From the NCBI RefSeq assembly GCF_000312045.1, contig NZ_HE978634.1, positions 553,940-617,939 on the forward strand: a stretch of 64,000 nt of DNA, given 5' to 3'. Below, piece after piece: positions 36,101 through 44,056 of this stretch. The DNA comes from Noviherbaspirillum massiliense JC206. Lineage in GTDB: Bacteria; Pseudomonadota; Gammaproteobacteria; Burkholderiales; Burkholderiaceae_D. The notes below the pieces were generated by a model. That model made no database searches. It saw nothing but the letters and a program-made list of their open reading frames with translations, and was not told the origin of the DNA. Numbering within the stretch: the stretch's first letter is position 1; every line of letters starts with the position of its first letter. A program made the translations under genes and the position numbers.

Positions 36101-36548
36101 GACCCAGCGCGGCAAGATGGTGATCGTCACGCTTGACGACGCCAGCGCCACCGTCGATGTGACGGTCTACAACGAGTTGTATGACCCGAACAAGAACCTG
36201 TTCAAGGAAGACGAGCTGCTGGTGGTGCAGGGCAAGGTATCGGAAGACCGGTTCTCCGGCGGCTTGCGGATCACGGCGGACAAGGTGATGGATATCGCCA
36301 GCGCCCGCATCCAGTTCGGCAGGCAGTTCGCCTTGTCGCTGTCCACCCGCGTCGATGCCCTGCAAATCAAGAATATTCTCGAACCGTATCGCTCGGAGTC
36401 GGGCTTGCCGCTCACCATGCGCTACATCCAGCAGGGCGTAGGCTGCGAGATCCGCCTGGCCGACGACTGGCGGGTAACGCCGGCCGATGCCCTGCGGCAG
36501 TCGCTGATAGACCGCCTCGGCGTGCAAAGCGCGGCAGTGGAATATTAA
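33102..36548 (+). CDS. dnaE: DNA polymerase III subunit alpha
   Basis: 1148 residues, the replicative polymerase catalytic subunit. N-terminal PHP domain ([28 protein letters not shown] later), then the palm with [16 protein letters not shown] (about 362-377) and the catalytic aspartates in [15 protein letters not shown] (about 399-413). Also visible: [64 protein letters not shown], and a C-terminal OB domain ([28 protein letters not shown]). Length is normal for the DnaE1 type. The stop overlaps the stop of the convergent acetyltransferase gene. Confidence 0.98.
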   Translation: [1148 protein letters not shown]

Positions 36549-37225
36549 AGCCGCGAGCCAGGCGCCGGCTGCGTCGTGCGGCCGCGCTGCGCTCCGAAGG
36601 CCGCCAGGGCGGCGCACTTCCAGGTCGGCAGCGCAAGTTCTTTCCAGGCTTTGAACAGGTAAGTGCCGTCGGGATGCGGACCGAGCATGAAATCCATGCT
36701 TTCCAACAGTTGCCGCATCGCCCAGTTCTCAGACAGAACATCACCTTCTATACGCTCGATGCCAGCCTCCCACGCCATGCAGACAAGGTTGCGCAGCAGT
36801 CGCGAGGCGATGCCCATGTGCTGCCAAGCGTCGCCGACCACCACCGCAAATTCGCCGCGCTCCGGATAGGGTTCGGCCACGTATTGCGCCATGCCGACCG
36901 CGAGCTCTTTGCCGTTCTCACGGATGACCGCAAGCAGCGTCACGGCGTCCAGCGGATCGGCGCGGGTAAAGCGCGCGAGCATGTCGGGCGTCATTTCATG
37001 CACAGGATAGAAGAAGCGGTGGTAACGGCTGCGCAGCGACAGATTGCGAACCAGCGCCTGCATCAGGGGAGCGTCATCCGGCCATGCGGTGCGGATTTCG
37101 ACCGTCCTTCCATTTTTCAATTGCCAGACATCGCTGATTTCTTCGGCCGAGGACGGCGTTCCGGCTTCCATGCCTGAGCGCAGATCGTCTATCCAGTTGA
37201 ATGTGCGAGCGGAAAGGTGTTCCAC
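36545..37225 (-). CDS. GNAT family N-acetyltransferase
   Basis: 226 residues with a GTG start at 37225 preceded by GAGAGGG. The GNAT domain spans about residues 40-190: TVEIRTAWPDDAPLMQALVRNLS, the cofactor-binding beta4-alpha3 region (GEFAVVVGDAWQHMGIASRLLRNLVCMAWEAG, with Q-H-M-G-I-A in place of the usual QxxGxG/A) and ENWAMRQLLESMDFML. Similar domains occur C-terminally in Pat-type protein acetyltransferases (RSRYHRFFYPV is typical there), so a lysine acetyltransferase is conceivable. The substrate is unknown. It ends inside the dnaE stop codon. Confidence 0.85.
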   Translation of the reverse strand: MEHLSARTFNWIDDLRSGMEAGTPSSAEEISDVWQLKNGRTVEIRTAWPDDAPLMQALVRNLSLRSRYHRFFYPVHEMTPDMLARFTRADPLDAVTLLAVIRENGKELAVGMAQYVAEPYPERGEFAVVVGDAWQHMGIASRLLRNLVCMAWEAGIERIEGDVLSENWAMRQLLESMDFMLGPHPDGTYLFKAWKELALPTWKCAALAAFGAQRGRTTQPAPGSRL

Positions 37226-37235
37226 GATGGCCCTC

Positions 37236-37619
37236 TCATGCGAACAGGGCGCGAAGGCTAGAGAAGGGCGACAAGCTGCGTGGTGCCGAAATGCCGGTCG
37301 CCGCGCTCATGCCGGCCTTGCGTTCAAGAAGGAATTCCGCTTCGCCGATCGGCGAGAGCAGCGCGCCGCCATTGCGATCGAGGGTGAAGGATTCGCCGGC
37401 TTGCAACACGATATCGCGGAGATCATCGTCCTGCGTCACCCAGACCATGCCGCTCACCGCTTGCACCGTCCAGCCTAGTGCCCGCCGCAGATGGACATAG
37501 CGGCGGCCGCGCAGGTGAATCGTGCTGCCGTTCGGATCCAGTTCCATGGCTGCTGTCAGCGGAAAGCCCTTTTCGCTGGGCGCAACGGAAACAGGCTTGT
37601 GGCGAATCAGGGTTCTCAT
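37236..37619 (-). CDS. DUF2917 domain-containing protein
   Basis: 127 residues from the ATG at 37619, chosen because AAGGAGGT lies 4-5 bases upstream. The domain (residues 30-95: STIHLRGRRYVHLRRALGWTVQAVSGMVWVTQDDDLRDIVLQAGESFTLDRNGGALL) is DUF2917 (PF11142), a small cupin-like beta protein common in Burkholderiales beside regulators. Function is unknown. It is divergent from a LysR-type regulator across an operator-rich 151-base gap and ends about 10 bases before the acetyltransferase start, so those two may be co-transcribed. Confidence 0.8.
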   Translation of the reverse strand: MRTLIRHKPVSVAPSEKGFPLTAAMELDPNGSTIHLRGRRYVHLRRALGWTVQAVSGMVWVTQDDDLRDIVLQAGESFTLDRNGGALLSPIGEAEFLLERKAGMSAATGISAPRSLSPFSSLRALFA

Positions 37620-37684
37620 GACGACCTCCTTGCTTCGGATGGGAAAGGCAGTTGTCGATCCAGCCTCGATGAAGAACATTATGG

Positions 37685-37747
37685 TTTGTTCTCAGTTATT
37701 TACAATTTGGCAATTTGGAATAACATTGTTCTCATTGGTGAACAATG
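37685..37747. promoter_or_regulatory. operator region between DUF2917 gene and LysR regulator
   Basis: A perfect inverted repeat CATTGTTC / GAACAATG with an 8-base centre (37724-37731 with 37740-37747). The 9-mer TTGTTCTCA within it is repeated at 37686-37694, 40 bases away on the same strand. Such spaced sites in a divergent intergenic region are typical targets of the adjacent LysR regulator. Confidence 0.7.
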
Positions 37748-37770
37748 AAAGATGCGGCAGGAGGAATGCC

Positions 37771-38682
37771 ATGGAACGGCTTGAAGAAATGATGACCTTT
37801 GCCAAAGTGGTGGAAACCCGCAGCTTTTCCGCCGCCGCCCAGGCGCTGGGCACATCGAAATCGCTGGTCAGCAAGCACGTGAGCAATCTGGAAAGTGCGC
37901 TGGGTGTCAAGCTGCTGCATCGCACGACACGCCGCATGAGCCTGACGGAAGTCGGTGCCGCCTATCACGAGCACTGCGCCCGCATTGCGCAGGAGATTGC
38001 TGCAGCGTCTCAGACCGTCATGCAATTGCAGGCCGAGCCGCGCGGCTTGCTGAAACTGACCTCGCCCGTGATCTTCGCTTCCCTGCACCTCGCTCCGGCG
38101 CTGCAAACCTTTCTGCAACGTTACGACAAGGTGGAAGTGGAATTGAATGCGAGCGACCGCGTGATGGACGTCGTCGATGAGGGCTATGACCTCGCCATCC
38201 GTATCACTGACAAGCCCTCGCCCAACATGGTGGCGCGCAGGATTGCGCCAGTGCGCTGGGTGACTTGCGCTTCCCCCGAATATCTGGCGCGTCACGGCAC
38301 GCCCCGGACACCGCAGGAACTAAGCCGGCATCAATGCCTGGTGTACCAAGGCATACCGGCCATGCGCAGCAGCTGGCGCTATCTGGTCAATAACAGGGAA
38401 GTGAACCTGCATGTTACCGGCAAATGCCGCGTCAACAATACAGGAGTCCTGATCCAGCTGGCGCTGGCCGGCATGGGTATTGCCATCTTTCCCACTTATA
38501 TCGTGGGGCATCACTTGAAAAGCGAAAGCCTGAAGGAAATCCTGCCGGACAGCATTGCCAATCCGGACATGTCGCTCTACGCGGTCTATCCGCCCAACCG
38601 CTATCTGCAGCCCAAGGTCAGAGCTTTCATCGATCACTTGTTGGAACACTTTGGACCGCATCCGGACTGGGACAGGTTTTAG
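37771..38682 (+). CDS. LysR family transcriptional regulator
   Basis: 303 residues from the ATG at 37771, with GGAGG 6 bases upstream. N-terminal winged helix-turn-helix (MERLEEMMTFAKVVETRSFSAAAQALGTSKSLVSKHVSNLESALGVKLLHRTTRRMSLTE) followed by a LysR substrate-binding domain (GLLKLTSPVIFASLHLAPALQTFLQRY...). SLVSKHVSNLE is the recognition helix of the CrgA/DsdC-like subgroup. It probably regulates the divergent DUF2917 gene and itself through the palindrome in the gap. The effector is unknown. Confidence 0.93.
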   Translation: MERLEEMMTFAKVVETRSFSAAAQALGTSKSLVSKHVSNLESALGVKLLHRTTRRMSLTEVGAAYHEHCARIAQEIAAASQTVMQLQAEPRGLLKLTSPVIFASLHLAPALQTFLQRYDKVEVELNASDRVMDVVDEGYDLAIRITDKPSPNMVARRIAPVRWVTCASPEYLARHGTPRTPQELSRHQCLVYQGIPAMRSSWRYLVNNREVNLHVTGKCRVNNTGVLIQLALAGMGIAIFPTYIVGHHLKSESLKEILPDSIANPDMSLYAVYPPNRYLQPKVRAFIDHLLEHFGPHPDWDRF

Positions 38683-38889
38683 CAAGCGCCACAGTCCGGG
38701 CGCCGTGGATGCGATTCCTAGCTGCACCATGCCTTTAACTGGCATAATCGTGCGCCGTGATTACCTTTACCCGCTGCCGGCATTGATGGCTTGGCAATAC
38801 TTGCTCTGCTGTTCAGACAGGCATGTTTTGCCCTTGCATCCGGCCTTGCAATTTTGCCGCTTGCTCCCGATACCCCACGCCGAAAATTG

Positions 38890-40710
38890 ATGAAATCCTC
38901 CTCACACCTCAAGCGCCTTTTCAGAATGCACTGGCCGTACAAGCATCGGCTTGCACTGGCTTTCGTTGCCATGATTCTGACGGCGGCCACCGAACCGGTC
39001 GTTCCCTACATATTCAAGCTCCTTCTTGACAAGGGATTCACGGGGACGCCGGCATTTTCCTACTGGATGGTGCCCGTCGCCGTCATCGCGGTGTTTGCGA
39101 TTCGAGGCGTGTCGACCTTCCTCAGCACCTACATGATGACCTGGGTCTCGTCCAAGCTGCTGAGCGACTTGCGGCAGCAGATGTTCAGTCGCATCCTGGA
39201 TGTGCCGGCAGAGTTCTATGCCACGCATACGGTGGGTCGCGTGATCAATTCGATCATGTTCGAAGTGCAGCAAATCGTCGAGATGATCACCAAGATATTC
39301 ACTACCATCGTGCGCTCCTCGCTGACGGTGCTCGGTTTGCTGGCCTGGCTGCTTTACCTGAACTGGCAGTTGACCACGATTACGCTCGTGCTCTTGCCGC
39401 TGATCGCCGTCGTGGTGCGTACCACTGGCAAGCGCCTGAAGAAGCTGAACCAGGAGTCGCTGACTGTGAATGCGCAGCTGACCCAGGTGATCGAAGAGAC
39501 AACCCGGGCACACCAGGTCATCAAGATCTTCGGCGGGCAGGATTTTGAAAAGACGCGTTTCGAACAGCGTGCCGAAAATCTGCGCCGCTACACCATGCGC
39601 ACGACCAAGACCTTTGCCGCGACCGTGCCGATCACGCAACTGTTGACTTCGTTCGCAGTGGCCATCGTCATCGTGATGGCCCTGATCCAGTCTGAGCATG
39701 GCCAGATTACGGCCGGCGGCTTCGTCTCATTCCTCACGGCCATGCTGATGCTGCTGACGCCGCTGAAACAGCTGGCCGACGTCAATGGGCCCTTGCAGCG
39801 CGGCATGGCTGCCGTCGAAGCGGTGTTCAACCTGATTGACACGCCGGTGGAGCGGACGGGAGGAAAGGTGCTGACAGGACGGGCAACGGGCCGGGTCGAT
39901 TTCGTTGATGTCAGTTTTACCTATCCGGGGCAGAAGCAGCCGGCGTTGGACGGGATCAACCTGCATGTCGAACCAGGCGAAACAATTGCCTTTGTCGGCA
40001 TGTCCGGCGGTGGCAAATCGACATTGGTCAATCTGCTTCCCGCATTCTATTCGCCGACCAGCGGCAAGATCCTGCTCGATGGCGAATCCATTGAAGACAT
40101 TTCACCGGCCAGCCTGCGCGCGCAGATTGCCATGGTGAGCCAGAATGTCGTGCTGTTCAACGATACCGTAGCCGCCAATATTGCCTATGGCGACAAGCAT
40201 CCCGATCGCGCCCGCATCGAGGCGGCAGCGCGGGCCGCACATCTTGCCGACACCATTGCCAATTTGCCGGAAAAGTTTGAAACCCGCATCGGCGACAACG
40301 GCTCCCGCCTGTCCGGCGGACAGCGCCAGCGCATGGCGATCGCGCGTGCCATCTACAAGGATGCGCCGCTTCTGATCCTTGACGAGGCAACGTCTGCACT
40401 GGATACCGAATCCGAGCGGGCAGTGCAGGCCGCGCTCGACGAGTTGATGGTAGGCCGCACGACGTTTGTCATTGCGCACCGCTTGTCGACCATCGAGCGG
40501 GCCGACAGGATCGTCGTACTTGCCGGCGGCAGCATCGTCGAGATCGGCACGCACAAGGAATTGCTCCAAAAGCAAGGCGTCTATGCAAACCTCTATCACC
40601 TGCAATTTTCAGGAGAAGGAGCGGGCAGTCCGGAGGTGGCGGAACAGGATGCGGTTGCGGAGGCGGAAAGCGCCGAACAACATGCGCGCAGCGGTTCCTG
40701 GCAAGGCTGA
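38890..40710 (+). CDS. msbA: lipid A export ATP-binding/permease protein MsbA
   Basis: 606 residues from the ATG at 38890 (MKSSSHLKRLFRMHWPYK); an in-frame start 99 bases upstream would add a hydrophobic leader and is less likely. Six membrane helices (residues 15-300) are followed by an ABC domain with Walker A GMSGGGKST (about 370), LSGGQ (about 475) and LLILDEATSALD. MsbA flips lipid A-core across the inner membrane. The C-terminal tail is Ala/Glu-rich. Two glycan genes follow on the same strand, supporting a lipopolysaccharide role. Confidence 0.92.
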   Translation: MKSSSHLKRLFRMHWPYKHRLALAFVAMILTAATEPVVPYIFKLLLDKGFTGTPAFSYWMVPVAVIAVFAIRGVSTFLSTYMMTWVSSKLLSDLRQQMFSRILDVPAEFYATHTVGRVINSIMFEVQQIVEMITKIFTTIVRSSLTVLGLLAWLLYLNWQLTTITLVLLPLIAVVVRTTGKRLKKLNQESLTVNAQLTQVIEETTRAHQVIKIFGGQDFEKTRFEQRAENLRRYTMRTTKTFAATVPITQLLTSFAVAIVIVMALIQSEHGQITAGGFVSFLTAMLMLLTPLKQLADVNGPLQRGMAAVEAVFNLIDTPVERTGGKVLTGRATGRVDFVDVSFTYPGQKQPALDGINLHVEPGETIAFVGMSGGGKSTLVNLLPAFYSPTSGKILLDGESIEDISPASLRAQIAMVSQNVVLFNDTVAANIAYGDKHPDRARIEAAARAAHLADTIANLPEKFETRIGDNGSRLSGGQRQRMAIARAIYKDAPLLILDEATSALDTESERAVQAALDELMVGRTTFVIAHRLSTIERADRIVVLAGGSIVEIGTHKELLQKQGVYANLYHLQFSGEGAGSPEVAEQDAVAEAESAEQHARSGSWQG

Positions 40711-40781
40711 GACAGGAATGCCTTGACATCCCGAAGAGCTAGCCCGGATACTTTCGCCCGCAACAGAGCCTCTTTACGCAC

Positions 40782-41822
40782 ATGTCCCACTTCCAGAAGG
40801 TTGCGGTTTATTTCGTCGCTTCGCCACTGCAGTATCTTGCTGCAAGGCGCATTGCCGAGCATTTCGAATCCGGCGCGCGCCAGGTGCTTGTCTGGTACAA
40901 GCCGGGGCTGAAATCCATTATCAATGCCGCGGAATGGGATGCCTGCAGCTACATGCCCTGGCCGCGCCTGGAACCGCTGCCCGGCGTATTCGGACGCCAC
41001 CGGCGCCTGCGGGCGAATATCCGGATGGTAGCCGATCTCGTCGGCAGTTGCGATACCCTGGTCTTGCACAGCGCCGTATTCGACACCGAGGCAATCAACT
41101 ACTTCCTGCATGCGCTGCCGGCCGCTTCCGGCGCGCAGCGAACGTATGCGCGCATCCTGCCAGATGGCCTGATCAGCATAAGGCGTTATCCGCTCACCAT
41201 GACAAAGCGCCTAGTCCAGCGCATCCGCAAGCTGCGCCGCCTGTTCGCGCCCGAACTGGATTATCAATGCTTCAGCGGCGATCGGATCGGATCCGATGCG
41301 GCGTTCTGTGACCGCATTTATGTGTTGCCAAGCTTGCCCAACGAATACCCGGCTGAAAAAGTGTGCCTGCTGCCGCCATTGGTCGATGCGAGCCATTCAT
41401 CTCAGGACAGGGCAAAGGGCAATGGGTGGCGCGCATTGGTGATCGGCCAGCCGCTGACCGACACCGGCCTGCTTTCGGCCAGGTATACGGCGGAAGTGAC
41501 GGCGCAAATACGGGAATGGCTGGCGCAGCAGGGCATTACCGATATCGACTACAAGGCCCATCCGAAGGATCCTGCAAAAGAGCTGTATCAGCCGGACTAT
41601 CGATTGGTGGATCCGGCTTGTGCCCTGGAAGCCTACATGGCTTCGACGCATTACGATGTGGTAATCGGCGTGCGCTCGTCGGCGCTGCTGTTTGCACGTC
41701 AAATTTATCCGGAGTCGGTCAAGGTGCTTGCGTTCGGCTGGGACAGGGTGCGCTTCAAGTCGAAGCAGGAGCAGGCCGATATGAAGAAGGCCTTCTCCGA
41801 TTGCGGCGTGGAGTTTGTCTGA
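40782..41822 (+). CDS. polysialyltransferase-family glycosyltransferase
   Basis: 346 residues, soluble, of the GT52/alpha-2,8-polysialyltransferase style (PF07388-like). The N-terminal VAVYFVASPLQYLAARRIAEHF is the typical SPLQ start of these enzymes, and the C-terminal half has IDYKAHPKDPAKELYQ (residues 258-273) and HYDVVIGVRSSALLFARQI, where the HP and the Ser-Ser are conserved nucleotide-sugar-binding positions. It may add sialic acid or a related sugar to lipopolysaccharide. No sialic acid synthesis gene is in the window, so the donor is uncertain. Lies between msbA and the O-antigen ligase. Confidence 0.75.
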   Translation: MSHFQKVAVYFVASPLQYLAARRIAEHFESGARQVLVWYKPGLKSIINAAEWDACSYMPWPRLEPLPGVFGRHRRLRANIRMVADLVGSCDTLVLHSAVFDTEAINYFLHALPAASGAQRTYARILPDGLISIRRYPLTMTKRLVQRIRKLRRLFAPELDYQCFSGDRIGSDAAFCDRIYVLPSLPNEYPAEKVCLLPPLVDASHSSQDRAKGNGWRALVIGQPLTDTGLLSARYTAEVTAQIREWLAQQGITDIDYKAHPKDPAKELYQPDYRLVDPACALEAYMASTHYDVVIGVRSSALLFARQIYPESVKVLAFGWDRVRFKSKQEQADMKKAFSDCGVEFV

Positions 41823-41905
41823 GTGAAGAAACTTGCCTACCCCAAACCATCCGATTATTCGCTCCACTTGAACTCCAATCGCCCTCATTTCCAGATACTA
41901 AAAAC

Positions 41906-43108
41906 ATGACCTCCCCTCAGGCCAAGCCCTTTCTCAGCCAAGCGCGCTCCTGGCTGTTCAGTGCAATCTGCTTCGTGCTGCCCATGAAAGCCAGCTACAT
42001 CTATACCCTGAGCGCGCTGCTTTTGTTGGTCTGGATTGCCGATGGAGGATTGCGCGCCAAGTTCGAAGCAATTCTGCGCTCAAAATTGTGCCTCGCATTC
42101 ATCGCCTACTTTGGTGTCTACGTCCTGGCGATGTTGTGGACCGAAGATACAACGTCGGGATGGAACATGGTAGGGCGCCATGTGCCTTTCCTGCTATTCC
42201 TGCTGTACTGGAGCAGTGCGGAACCCGGATACAGAGAGCGCTATGTTTCCGCACTTCTGGCCGGTTTGTGCGTCTGCGCCTTGCTGGCTTATTACAACTG
42301 GATACAGTTGCACTGGTTCCCCGATTGGCCGCGCGGCGTAAAAGTGTTCAAGGATCCGGATGATACGGCCCCTTTCGTGGACCGTATCCTGTACACTCCG
42401 ATACTTGCGCTAGGGGCTTACTTCAGTCTCCGCCGCGCTGTTTTTGCCACAAGCATGACAGCGCGCATGCTGCCGGCCTTGATTGCCGCCTTCCTGGTGT
42501 TCAACCTGTTTTTCTCAGGAGGGCGCGCCGGGACGGTTATGTTCCTGGCGCTCTGCGTTGCACTCGCTTTCGAGCGGATAAAGGCGCGCGGCAAGGCCTT
42601 GTTGCTCTGTGTGCTGGTGCTGCCTTTGCTTCTTGTTACTGCATATAGAACGCAGAGCTATTTCGCGGAGCGTGTCGATTTTGCGGTCAGGGACATCAAG
42701 GTGTTTCCCGAGAATCCAAATACTTCCGTCGGACAGAGACTTGTTTTCTGGGCCACCAGTATTCGACTCTTTGCTGATCACCCGCTCGGTGGTGTTGGCA
42801 GCGGTGATTACGAAAAGGAATATAACCAGCTCAAGTCGCAATACTGGGATACAACCCCCGAGTCACATAATCCGCACAATCAGTTTCTCATGACTGCAGC
42901 TACGACGGGCCTGCTTGGACTGGCAGCCTTGTTCTGCATTTTCTATTTCGCAGCTTCCGGAAGCGATTTCCGAACCAGGACGATGCTGCTCGGATTTGCC
43001 GTTGTTTGTCTGTTCGAAAGCTATCTCTGGCGTTCCAATACATCATTGGCCTTTGCCGCAGTGCTGGCCGCGCTAGCGGCAGGGAAAACACCGGAATCAA
43101 AATCATAG
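41906..43108 (+). CDS. O-antigen ligase family protein (Wzy_C/WaaL type)
   Basis: 400 residues with about 10-11 membrane helices (first at about 13-45, IYTLSALLLLVWIADGG). The Wzy_C domain has the periplasmic loop with RILYTPILALGAYFSLRR, FFSGGRAGTVMFL and the terminal ESHNPHNQFLMTAATTGLLGL, whose HN-x-x-L pattern is the conserved catalytic-loop motif of WaaL/PglL-type ligases. It would transfer an undecaprenyl-linked glycan onto lipid A-core. Start at 41906 (MTSPQAKP), 83 bases after the glycosyltransferase stop. Confidence 0.85.
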   Translation: MTSPQAKPFLSQARSWLFSAICFVLPMKASYIYTLSALLLLVWIADGGLRAKFEAILRSKLCLAFIAYFGVYVLAMLWTEDTTSGWNMVGRHVPFLLFLLYWSSAEPGYRERYVSALLAGLCVCALLAYYNWIQLHWFPDWPRGVKVFKDPDDTAPFVDRILYTPILALGAYFSLRRAVFATSMTARMLPALIAAFLVFNLFFSGGRAGTVMFLALCVALAFERIKARGKALLLCVLVLPLLLVTAYRTQSYFAERVDFAVRDIKVFPENPNTSVGQRLVFWATSIRLFADHPLGGVGSGDYEKEYNQLKSQYWDTTPESHNPHNQFLMTAATTGLLGLAALFCIFYFAASGSDFRTRTMLLGFAVVCLFESYLWRSNTSLAFAAVLAALAAGKTPESKS

Positions 43109-43173
43109 ACGGAAACGCAGCGTATGCGGCTTCCGGTTCGTGCAGGGATGGAGCCTGGCGCTGGTCTCAACAT

Positions 43174-44055
43174 CTATGTGTCAGTTGAGGTCTTGAAAAT
43201 CACCGGACTGAAAGTCTTCAGCAACAGGGAGACCTTGTCTCCCTCGCGCAGTTCGCGCACCTCATCATCTAACGCAATCACCTCGATCATGTCGTGGCCG
43301 ACCAGTAGCGACACGATGTTTACGACTTCTTCGCGCCGAATCGCCAGCACCTGGGCCTGAAGGCTGAGCTTGCCGGCAAGCCGTTGCTGCAGGAATACCT
43401 GGGCGGGGGTGCCGGAGCACATGACGCGGCCGCCTTCAAGCTGCAATATCTGCTGCGAAAGCTTGAACACTTCGCCTATGTCATGGCTGACCAGCAGCGT
43501 GGCCAGGCCGAGTCGCCGGTGCAGGTGCAGCAGATCATCCTGCAACTGGCTGCGCAGGTCTGCGTCGAGTGCGGACAGCGGCTCATCCAGCAGCAGCAGG
43601 GCAGGCTTCCTGGCAATCGCCCGCGCCAGCGCCACGCGCTGCTTTTGTCCGCCGGACAGGGTGGACGGCAGGCGGTGTGCCAAGGGTGTCAGCGCCATAA
43701 TGGCGAGCAGCTCATCGATCCAGGCCGAATCCTGTTCTCCCACTGCATAGCCAACATTCTGGCGCACCGTCAGATTGGGAAAGAGCGCATAGTCCTGGAA
43801 CACGAAGCCGATCGACCGCTTCTGTGGGGGCAGCTTGATGCGACGGACAGAGTCGAACCAGACCTGGCCTCCCACTACGATCCTGCCCTCGTCGGGATCG
43901 GTCAGTCCCGCGATCATGCGCAGCAGCGTGGTCTTGCCGGCACCCGATGGGCCGAACAGGGCAGTAATGCCGCCATCTTCGATGTCGACCCGGACATCAA
44001 GCCGCAGTCTCCCCGCCGGGCCGTTCAATGTCTTGGTAAGGGCAAGCTCGATCAA
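43174..44055 (-). CDS. modC: molybdenum ABC transporter ATP-binding protein
   Basis: 293 residues. ABC motifs: Walker A FGPSGAGKTTLLRMI (residues 34-48), Q loop FVFQDYALFPNLTV, LSGGQKQRVALARAIARKPALLLLDEPLSALD (about 133-164) and SHDIGEVFKLS. A shortened TOBE/Mop-like region ends the protein (about 225-285). It would power molybdate import through ModB. The gene begins 1-2 bases after the modB stop; all four mod genes overlap or touch, so they form one operon. Confidence 0.92.
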   Translation of the reverse strand: MIELALTKTLNGPAGRLRLDVRVDIEDGGITALFGPSGAGKTTLLRMIAGLTDPDEGRIVVGGQVWFDSVRRIKLPPQKRSIGFVFQDYALFPNLTVRQNVGYAVGEQDSAWIDELLAIMALTPLAHRLPSTLSGGQKQRVALARAIARKPALLLLDEPLSALDADLRSQLQDDLLHLHRRLGLATLLVSHDIGEVFKLSQQILQLEGGRVMCSGTPAQVFLQQRLAGKLSLQAQVLAIRREEVVNIVSLLVGHDMIEVIALDDEVRELREGDKVSLLLKTFSPVIFKTSTDT

Positions 44056-44056
44056 T

